From: Cocos nucifera
Taxonomy: Eukaryota; Streptophyta; Magnoliopsida; Arecales; Arecaceae
DNA: 64,000 bases
Assembly: GCA_006176705.1 (NCBI GenBank)
Contig: QRFJ01000296.1
Location: 1,740,751-1,804,750, forward strand
Direction of reading: 5' to 3'
Part shown: positions 55,795 to 64,000 of the stretch, in pieces
How the letters are laid out: every line of letters starts with the position of its first letter
Numbering within the stretch: the stretch's first letter is position 1
Program-made: the position numbers and the translations under genes
The notes under the pieces: model-generated
Seen by the model: the letters and a program-made list of their open reading frames with translations, nothing else
What the model was told of the DNA's origin: nothing
The model's database searches: none

Positions 55795-56848
55795 TGTTGA
55801 CGTAGAATCTGATCATCGTCGAAATTAGTTGGAGCGGAGGTGGACGAGATTGCCGTCGGAGATCTGCAAAATAAAGTTCCATCCAAAGTCGATGGGGGTG
55901 GCTCCAGTAGGACCTTCCGACGATCAAGTCAGCTCTGGCCAACAGGAATGGAGTGCTCAGGAATGAGTTTCGCAGAGCTTAGAGAAGAAGATGAGAGCTT
56001 AGAGATCAGAGAAATTAGAGTTAGCATATCTGGAGGGTCCTTTTTATAGGCGGAACTTGATGGTGATAGCTGTAGCCGCATGTTGGCGGGCCGCTCGAGG
56101 CCCGATAGAGTCAGTCTCATGGGAAGGTGCCATCTGCAGCTCCACCTGCAATGGGTTGATGGTGATAACCATCGCCGTCTAGTAGCGGATCGCTGTCGCT
56201 TGTGATGGACCGATGGTGATGGCCGCAATTATCTTGATACTGAGCCGCTCGGCATCGAGTGAAGAGCTTTGACGTGTACCCATTTTGGAGGAGTTTGGAC
56301 TTTCGAAGGGAACATGGCTAGAGAGGGTCGCTCGGAAGGAACAATAGCCGAAGGAGCCTGAAAGAAGTGCGACTGCTGAGGAGCTCGACCGTCGAAAAGT
56401 TCTACCGCGGGATAACTACCGAGGAGTTCGGTCGAGGGACGGCCGTTGAGGAGTTCGACGGGGGGACAGTCGCTGAGAAGTTCGATCGGGGGACAACTAT
56501 TGAGGAGTTTGATCGGGGACGACCACTGAGAAGTTCGGTCGGAGGGACGATCACTGAGGAGTTTGGCCCAGGGACGACCACTGAGGAGTCCGATCGAGGG
56601 ACGACTGCTGAGGAGTTCGATCGGAGGACGTCCACTGAAGAGTTCGGCCAGGGGATGGCCGTCGAGGAGTTCGGCTGGCTGAGGGGGTTCGGTCCGACCG
56701 CTGAGAGTCCGAAGGAGCTCGACCGCTAAGGAGTTCGATCGGCTGAAGGGGTACGGCTAAGATCCATCCATTGAAGCTTTCCCACAGCTACTGGCTTACC
56801 AAACTTCGATAGGAGGAGGGTTTATCCTCAACAATAGTCCCTCCACTC
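55795..56848 (-). repeat. GY6 3' LTR (55795-56833) and polypurine tract
   Basis: The plus strand begins TGTTGACGTAG and ends TATCCTCAACA. TATA complement CCTTTTTATAGG at about 56039-56050. U3 holds a GAGGAGTTCGATCGGGGGAC-type repeat of about 33 bp at 56390-56690, whose in-frame reading makes the glutamate/threonine-rich ORF there. Confidence 0.85.
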
Positions 56849-59255
56849 TCGATTTTGAAACTCAAAGGATGGGAGTGCAACAAAAAGGCAACTATCGAAG
56901 TCCTCTTCTAGGCTCCGTGCTGGTTCAGATCGAAGCTCGGGGGAGATCTCATCTCCAGTTAAAGTTGATGTTGAAGTTGAAGCCCGGGAAAGATCTCATC
57001 TCCAGCCGAGGTTGAAGTAGATCTCGTCTCACGCAGTCGAGGTCGGGGGTTGAGCTCCTCCGGAGGGCGATATTATCTTCGGCAGTCGAGGCTAACTCAG
57101 GAGAGATCTCCTCTCTTGCAGCCATGGTTAATACGGACGCTTAGGAGAGATCTTCTTTGACCGAGGTCATCTCCGATTTTCTCTCTGGTCGAGATTGGCT
57201 CCGATCTTCTCTCTAGCCGAGATTGGCTCGGGCACTCGGAAGAGATCTTATCTCCTATGGTCGAGGTTGATGCGGGCGCTCGGGGGAGATCGTATCTCCT
57301 ACAGACGAGTTTGCCTCAGGGGAGATCTCATCTTCTGCTGTCGAAGTTGATGCGGGCGCTCAGGGAAGATCTTATCTCCTGCAGCGAGTTTGCCTTCGGG
57401 GGAGATCTTATCTTCTGTCGTCGAAGTTGGCCCATGACCCTCGAGGGAGATCTTACTCCTGCAGCCGAGGTTGCCCTCCGGGGAGATCTTATCTCCTGCT
57501 GTCGAAGTTGTCCCGGACCCTCAGGGAGATTTATCTCCTACAGTTGAGGTTGCCTCGGAGAAGATCTTATCTCCTGCGCCAAGTTATCCCAAACCCTCGG
57601 GGGAGATCTTATCTCCTGCAGCCAAGATTACCTTGGGGAGATCTTATCTCCTACAGTCGAGATTGATGCGGGTGCTCGAAGAGATTTTATCTCCTGCAGT
57701 CGAGTTACCTCGAGGAGATCTTATCTCCTATCCGTCGAAGTTGGCCCGGACCCACGAGAGAGATCTTATCTCCTACAGCCGAGGTTGCCTTGGAGGAGAT
57801 TTTATCTCTGCATTCGAGGTTGATGCGGGTGCTCGGGGGAGATCTTATCTCCTGCAGCCGAGTTTTGCCTCAGGGGAGATCTTATCTCCTACAATCGAGG
57901 TTGGATGCGGTGCTCGAGAGATCTTATCTCCTGCAGTCGAGTTTGCCTCGAAGGAGATCTTATCTCCTACAGTCGAGAATTGATGCGGATGCTCGGAAGA
58001 TCTTATCCCTACAGCCAAGATTATGTGGTGCTCGGAAAGATCTTATCTCCTACAGCCGAGGCCTCGGAGAGATCTTCTCCTACTGTTAAGTTGTTCCGAA
58101 CCCTCGGGGGAGATCTTATCTCCTGCAGTCGAGGTTGCATCGGAGGAGATCTTATCTCCTGCAGCCGAGGTTGATGCGGATGCTCAGGGGAGATCTTATC
58201 TCCTACGATCGAGTTTGCCTCGGAGGAGATCTTATCTCCTACCGCCAAAGTTAGCCCAGCCCTCGGGGAGATCTTATCTCCTGCAGTCGAGGTTGAGCAG
58301 GTGCTTGGGGAGATCTTATCTCCTGCAGTCGAGATTGCCTCGGGAGAGATCTTATCTCCTAGCAGCCGAGGTTGATGTGGATGCTCGGAAGAATTTATCT
58401 CTTCAGTCGAGTTTGCCTCGGGGGAGATCTTATCTTCTACTGCCAAGTTGTCCCGAACCATTGGGGGAGATCTTATCTCTGCAGTCAAGGTTGCCCGGGA
58501 GAGATCTTATCTCCTGCAGCTAAGGTTGATCGGGCACTCGAGGGAGATCTTATCTCCTACAGCGAGTTTGCCTCAGGGAGAATCTTATCTTCTGTCGTCC
58601 GAAGTTGTTCCGACCCTCGGGGGAGATATTATCTTCTGCTGTCGAAGTTGTCCCAGACCCTCAGGAGAATCTTATCTCCTACAGTCGAGGTGCCTCGGAG
58701 ATCTTATCTCCTACAGCCAATTATGCGGGTGCCCAGGGAGATCTTATCTTCTGCAGCAAGTTTGCCTCGGGAGATCTTATCTCCTACTGCTAGTTTACCA
58801 GACCCTCGGGGAAGATCTTATCTCCTGCAGTCGAGATTGTCTCCGATCTTATCTTTGGCCGAGGTTGCTCGGGCCAAGATTGTCGTGGACCCTCGAAAGA
58901 GATCTTATCTTCTGCGGTCGAGGTTGTCTCTGATCTTATCTTTAATCGAGGTTGTCTCAATCGCTCGAAGGAGATCTTATCTCTGATCGAGGTTGATGCG
59001 GGCGCTCGAGGGAGAGATCTGATCTATAGCTGGGGTCGACGCAGTCGCTCGGGAGAGATCTTATCTCTAATCGAGGTTGTCTCCGATCTTATCTCTGGCC
59101 GAGGTCACTCGAGCCGAGGTTACCACGGACCCTTGGGGGAGATTTTATCTCCTACGGTCGAGGTTGTCTCCGATCTTATCTCCAGCCGAGGTTATCTCGA
59201 TCGCTCGGGGGAGATCTTATCTCTGACCGAGGTTGATGGAGATCCTATCTTCTAT
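56849..59255 (-). repeat. GY6 long palindromic array
   Basis: After about 150 bp of unique sequence, some 55-60 degenerate copies of the GGAGATCTTATCTCC palindrome are spaced mostly 30-45 bp apart, with linkers such as TGCAGTCGAGGTTGCCTCGG and GTTGATGCGGGCGCTCG. It is the longest such array in the window and far less regular than the GY2 array. Repetitive ORFs on both strands are artefacts. Confidence 0.88.
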
Positions 59256-59930
59256 AGACTTCGGAGTTTGAATTTGGACTTTGCTCGCATTAGGACGAGG
59301 TTCCTCCTTCTGTTCCTAACGGACTATGGGGGCACATTCAGACCGTCGTTCGTGCCTCTCCCTCCGTCTCCTCCTATTTTTAATGGGCTATGGGGGCAAA
59401 TTCAGACCGTCGTCCGTCTCCTCTCGTCTCATCTAAGGTGAACGAGGCCTTCAACTTTGCTCGCATTAGGATGAGATTCTCCTTCCTATTTCTAACGGGC
59501 TGAGGGGAACATACAGAATGTCGTCCGTACCTCTCCCCCATCTCATCTAAGGTGAATGAGGCCTTCGACTTTGCTCGTATTAGGATGAGGTTCTCCTCCT
59601 ATTCCTAATGGACTGTGGGGGCACATACAGACCGTCATCCGTGCCTCTCCCTCCATCTCATCTAAGGTGAACGAGGCCTTCGACTTTGCTCGCATTAGGA
59701 TGAGATTCTCCTCCTATTCCTAACAGACTGTGGGGGCACATACGGACCGTCCTCCGTGCCTCTCCCTCCATCTCTAACGGGCCACTTTTGCTTATTTTTT
59801 TTTTCATCATCACATAGTTTTTGCATCCAGAAATAGGAATGGAAAGAATTTTACCGAGGAAAAATTACTGGCAGCACATCCCCTTTTCAGGGTTGTGGGG
59901 GCATTGTTCCTTCAGGTTCCCTTGGGTAGA
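59256..59930 (-). repeat. GY6 115-bp type array and adjacent 3' sequence
   Basis: Units with ATTAGGATGAGATTCTCCTC and CTAACGG lie near 59291, 59466, 59580 and 59694. The last spacings are 114 bp, the first one longer. From about 59800 sequence homologous to the GY1 and GY2 region after the pol scar follows. Confidence 0.82.
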
Positions 59931-60076
59931 AAGGCCCGGACTGGACGACCTCCTCTATCTTATGCTGGTCTTCTTAATTTGGAGGAAACTTCTCTTGGCT
60001 TTGTCATTGGAAGATGAGGAATCACTGAGGTAACGTTGATGATGCCGTGAGGCGGCCGACCTCCTTGTCATTTCTG
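59931..60076 (-). other. GY6 pol-deletion scar
   Basis: The minus strand passes from the gag tail (GGCATCATCAACGTTACCTC, about 60045) to integrase-end sequence (AAATTAAGAAGACCAGC, about 59975). The filler is shorter than in GY1-GY3 but the joined parts are the same. Confidence 0.7.
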
Positions 60077-61621
60077 CTACGGTAGCATCCTTGGCCGATC
60101 TTCTTCCGCTTCAGGTTGACATCGGAGGAATTTATCCATCCGAGCCATTCTGACGAGCTCCTCAATTTCGTCTCGGAGCTGAATGTATTTCTCAGTATCG
60201 TGGTCACGATAATAGAGGTAGTACTTGCTTCGATCATGCTTATTTGAGGGAGATCGTAGTCCTTCTGATCTTGGCACTAGTATCGACAGCTGGTCCTTAA
60301 CTTTCATGAGAATTTGAGTTCGAGGAGCGTTGAGGAGGGCATAGTCATGAAACCTTTCGGGAGGAGGACTTCTTCGTGCCCTTCTGTCGGGGCTTCCTTG
60401 GTGGCGAGCTCAAAAAGTTCGGGCCTTGCTTGCGCTAGGGAGGTCATGGATGTGGTCGAACTTCATTCCGTCCTCTTGTGAAACCTGCGAAAGAACTTCA
60501 TGCCCCTTTGTTGGAGCTTCCTTGATGGCGAGTTCGAGGAAAAGTTCAACCTCGCTTGTGCTGGGGAGATCGTGGACACGGCTGAACTTCATTTTGCCTT
60601 CTTGCAAAACCTTCTACAGAAGAAGTTCATGCCCCTCTGTCGGGGCTTCCTCGATGACGAGCTCGAGGGGGAGTTCGACCTCGCTTGCGCCAAACTTCAT
60701 TCCACTTTTTCGCAAAATCTTTCGTGGAAGAACTTCATGCCCCTTTGTCGGGGCTTCCTTGATGATGAGCTTTGAGGGGAGTTCGGCCTCACTTACGCTG
60801 TGGAGGTCGTAGATGCAGCCGAACTTCATTCCGTCTTCTTGTGAAACCTTCTATGGGAGAAGTTTATGCCCCTCTATCGGGGCTTCCTCGATGACGAGCT
60901 CGAGGGGGAGCTCGGCCTCGCTTGCGCCGAACTTCATTCTGCTTTTTCATAAAATCTTCCGTAGGAGAACTTCATGCCCCTTTATCGGGGCTTCATTGAT
61001 GATGAGCTTTGAGGGGAGTTCGACCTTGCTTGCACGGGGAGGTCGTGGATGCAATCGAACTTCGTTCTGCCTCCTTGCGAAACCTTTTGTGGGGCCTTCC
61101 TTAGTGGCAAGCTCGAGGGAAAGTTCAGCCTTGCTTGCATCGAGAAGATCGCGAACGTGGCCGAACTTCATTCCGTCCTCCTTGTGAAATCTTCATAGGG
61201 CCTTTCCTTGATGACGGGCTCGAGGGAGAGTTCGACCTTTGCTTATGCGTCGGAAAGATCGCGAACATGGCTGAACTTCATTCCGCCCTCCTTGTGAAAC
61301 CTTCTGCGGGAGAACTTCTGCTCTCCATTTCTCCTTCCTAAGGGTGATTGGTATGCTAGGCCAAATGCTCTTCCTTAAGGCTCCGATTCCTCGCATCCTC
61401 ATGGTGGGTTTGCTGGCAAAGTCTCCGTCGGAGGTTATCGCATGACTTGCATTATCTCGGTGGGATCCACGAATCCAACCAGGACCAGTAGTTTGAACTG
61501 CTCCACATCTACGGTGGCTTCGGATGGAACCTGGACTGCTTGGGGGCTGAAATGGGAGCAGATGGACCCGGTGCACAGTAGGCCGTCCGATTGCTGAAGT
61601 CGAAGCTCTCCTGGGAGGCAT
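60077..61621 (-). pseudogene. gag: GY6 gag with capsid-core deletion and tail repeats
   Basis: ATG at 61621 (MPPRRAST), intact. The N-terminal part runs to about 61340, where GAGAGCAGAAGTTCTC marks the same junction as in GY2, and the capsid core is missing. At about 60370-61300 the gag tail is amplified: TTCATGCCC-type marks fall at 60498, 60626, 60733, 60863 and 60970, alternating about 128 and 108 bp, so a dimeric unit of about 236 bp. The zinc-knuckle region reads YYLYYRDHDTEKYIQL (about 60200), with its Cys/His ligands largely lost. It cannot make a working capsid. Confidence 0.75.
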
Positions 61622-61740
61622 TTTCTTCTTCAAAAAAGAACTCTAGTGAGGAAGAAGAGAGATCTCCAAAGAGAGAAAGAGAGAAATCATCATCGAGCAC
61701 TCCTTTAAGAATAAGGAAACCTCGGTGGTTCGGATACCTT

Positions 61741-62771
61741 CCTTCTAGCGCCAATCTGTTGACGCAGAATCTGATCGTCGTCGGAAATCAGCTGGAGCGG
61801 AGGTGGACGAGGTCACCATCCGGAGACCTGCAAAATAAAGTCCCATTCGGAGTCGGTGGGGGGTGGCTCCGATAGGACCCTTCCGATGATCAAGTCAGCT
61901 CTGGCCAATAGGAATGGAGTGCTCGAGAATGAGTTCCACAGAGCTTAAAGAAGAAGCGAACTTAGAGCTTAGAGAGCTTAGAGATAGCTTAGAGTTAGCA
62001 TATCTGGAGGGTCCTTTTTATAGGTGGAGCTTGATGGTGACAGCTGTAGCTGCTTAATGGTGGGCCGCTCCTCCAGCCCCGTGGAGTCAAGTCTCGGAAA
62101 GATCCATCTGCTAGCACCGTCCTGCAATGGGATTGATGGTGAATACCATTCAGGGGACCGGCCTAAAGTGTCGCTTGTCTATGCCTTGTGTGGTCGGATG
62201 TATGGCCGGTAAGTTATCTGATACTGATTCCAGCTCGTGTCGAGTGAAATGACTTGAACGTTACCCATCATTCTAAGTGACTTCGGACCAACCAGGGGAA
62301 CATGGCTGAGAAGGAGCGCCCGATAGAACAAATAATTAAGGAGCCCAGAAGGATCAGCGCCAATTAGCTAGGAAGACTCGACATCGAGAAAGTCGTACCG
62401 AGGAACAACATGAGATTTCGGTCAAGGGGACGCCATTGAGGAATTCGGTCAGGACGACCGCTGAGGATTCGATCGAGGAACGACCATTGAATCCATCATG
62501 GACGTCCGCTGAGATTCGACGGGGGAGACCGCAGATCTATCGAGGGAAGGCCGCTGAGGAGTTCGGTCGGGGATGATCGTTGAGAATTTCGATCGAGGAA
62601 TGGTCACTGGGATTCGATCAGCTGGTGGGTTCGTCCGATCCTGAGACGTCCCGAAGGAGCTCGACGCTGAGGATTCGATCGACTGAAGGGTAATGCTTAA
62701 GATCCATTCGTTGAAGCTTTCCGTGGCTACTGCTAACGAACTTGGTAGGTAAGCAGGATTTTATCCCAAAT
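61741..62771 (-). repeat. GY6 primer site (61748-61756) and 5' LTR (61757 to about 62771)
   Basis: The plus strand begins TGTTGACGCAGAATC. TATA complement CCTTTTTATAGG at 62013-62024. The outer end reads TTTATCCCAAAT instead of TTTATCCTCAACA, so the terminal bases are eroded. Confidence 0.78.
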
Positions 62772-63720
62772 ATCGAAGTATCCTTCAAAAATTCTTTGAG
62801 GCCGCTTCTTACCATTTTTCAGAATCTCAAGCATGCTTACTCACCACATCGGCAACAATCCAAATGTTTATCTCTTCCATAAAATATGCATAATCATTCT
62901 TGCATGCTTATTGGTGTATAACCCTCAAAGTTTATGCATATATTCTTTTTTTGCCTCTGAATACATTTTGGAGTTTTTCACCACATCCCGATAATGTCTT
63001 CCTTGATTCCATTTAATATAAAGTCAAACGACTTTTTGACTCCAAAAACCAAATATAATTTTACCAATGGACATTTATCAAGTAACTCAATGCCATCGGA
63101 GAACTTCTTACAATTTTGAATACATATGCTCCTTGCATCTCTCAATGATTTTAAAATGTCCATTGCATTATCCTTAACTCTTTGAAGATTTGTCAAAAAA
63201 TATGCCCCCTCTATAAAATCATCTAATATTCTTATTGATGCCAATGTTCTAAAACGCTTTGACCCGTATTTGTCTTTGTTAGTAGTCTATTTTTTTTAAC
63301 AATCCTAAATATTACTTTCTATCCATACCTTAAAATCCCACCAAGGTCTCCAATACTGTATCTTTATTCTGAAGTAATTATTGTGAAACATCACCGATAA
63401 GACATTTGATTCTATGAGATATCAAAACTCTTAACGTCAAACTTATAAAAATCTCTAATACTTATTCGTATTCATGTAAGATATAGAGCACATTCATTCC
63501 CTTTTGTCGATATTTATCTATCATAAAAAATGTTCATCATTAAATAACGTGTTAATAGTAAAGAATTTTAAGAATGCATAATCTATCTTTCTAATAGTTG
63601 GCCCTATCCCTTTCAAAGAAAAGAATAACTATTATGTATTAGTCGATATTATTCCCTATTATTTGAAAATTTGGCAGCAATCTTCTCATGTTCCCAATGT
63701 ATATACGATGTGCATACGAT
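62772..63720 (-). pseudogene. Decayed coding region, family not recognised
   Basis: The minus strand keeps protein-like sequence across frame changes. About 63720-63610 reads YIGNMRRLLPNFQIIGN. About 63460-63300 reads LTLRVLISHRIKCLIGDVSQ and later NKDTVLETLVGF. The longest clean part is 63277-62980, which includes the 88-codon frame 63244-62978 (IRILDDFIEGAYF; FSDGIELLDKCPLVKLYLVFG). From about 62990 to 62770 a single frame with three stops reads KNSKMYSEAKKEYMHKL, HARMIMHILWKR, and ends in a basic stretch KNGKKRPQRIFEGYFD. In total this is about 310 codons with at least four frame changes. I do not recognise the family and see no transposon motif. An endogenous viral element or a host pseudogene are both possible. 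Confidence 0.45.
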
Positions 63721-64000
63721 CTATCATCCATCAATATATATCCGAAGAACATATAAAGAAACTACTGAACTACCACATAACGAAATAAATATCGATTATT
63801 AACAATAAAAATCAAAGCCTTTCTAAAATTTCGATTGGGATCCAATAGCGATTTTGGAATCGAGATTCCTCTAATGAATCTTACGACTCAATTTCATGCA
63901 ATTTAGCCCTTTGAACATACATTCAAAATGTATCCCTAATTTATCAAAAAGATAACTCTACATTTTCGTAATTTCTTTCTAAAATATGAATATTTTCATA
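63721..64000. other. AT-rich window end, nothing recognised
   Basis: No open frame of note and no repeat. It may be the upstream part of the decayed coding region on the minus strand. Confidence 0.5.

Larger units (their letters stand above)
55795..62771 (-). mobile_element. GY6: pol-less Tat-type element
   Basis: Minus strand. The 3' LTR is 55795-56833, with the polypurine complement ATAGTCCCTCCACTC at 56834-56848. The 5' LTR is 61757 to about 62771, with the primer-site complement AGCGCCAATC at about 61748-61756. Internal: gag leader and gag tail, shared pol-deletion scar, a 115-bp type array and a long palindromic array. The 5' LTR has several small deletions between about 62290 and 62770 and an eroded end. 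I see no clear target duplication. Confidence 0.85.

Noticed and set aside
57257..58986. Many plus-strand ORFs of 60-204 codons with RSYLL/ILSP repeats
   Set aside because: They follow the GY6 palindromic array, in frames that shift with unit length. Not proteins.

Overview
The window is nuclear DNA from a flowering plant with a large, repeat-rich genome. A monocot is plausible, but I cannot name the species from sequence alone. It is almost entirely transposable elements, many nested inside one another. I see no intact host gene, no tRNA or rRNA gene, no bacterial-type operon and no CRISPR array. Most of the long open frames lie in tandem repeats or on the antisense strand of transposons and are not genes.

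Layout. (1) 1-10408: a Ty1/copia element (CO1, + strand) whose 5' LTR starts left of the window, split by a Ty3/gypsy Tat-type element GY1 (2313-8057). (2) 10409-12316: AT-rich DNA with no gene. (3) 12322-17754: GY2, a young, pol-less Tat element on the - strand, with near-equal LTRs and a perfect GATAC target duplication. (4) 17755-18942: no gene. (5) 18980-24157: GY3, pol-less, on the + strand, apparently inserted in the LTR of a decayed copia-like element (CO3, about 18943-25984). (6) 25990-36357: GY4, a full-length but decayed Tat element with gag, protease, RT, two RNase H domains and integrase. (7) 36358 to about 50616: CO2, an Angela/Tork-like copia on the - strand, inserted in the 3' LTR of GY4. 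Its own 3' LTR is split by GY5 (37652-46500, + strand), a complete-ended Tat element with an almost open gag-pol and a perfect ATCTC target duplication. (8) About 50617-55671: a CACTA (En/Spm) DNA transposon with a decayed, intron-containing Ptta-type gene, a very G-rich stretch and a large inverted repeat. (9) 55672-55794: a scrap of TNP2-type transposase. (10) 55795-62771: GY6, pol-less, on the - strand. (11) 62772-64000: a decayed, unrecognised coding region on the - strand.

How the parts relate. GY1 to GY6 share the gag leader, a primer binding site of the TTGGCGC type, a G-rich polypurine tract and LTRs starting TGTTGG, so they are one Tat/Retand-like lineage. GY4 and GY5 carry pol, including a second (archaeal-type) RNase H. 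GY1, GY2, GY3 and GY6 have lost pol at what looks like the same junction, and GY2 and GY6 have also lost the capsid core at a shared junction. The pol-less forms therefore look like a non-autonomous lineage, presumably mobilised in trans by GY5-like relatives. Between the coding part and the 3' LTR most members carry tandem arrays of two kinds: a palindrome-bearing 35-bp monomer (43 bp in part of GY2, and organised in GY2 as an exact 105-bp three-monomer higher-order repeat), and a unit of about 115 bp. The U3 parts of the LTRs carry further tandem repeats (45, 64 and 72 bp).

All family assignments rest on motifs read by eye. No database search was run.
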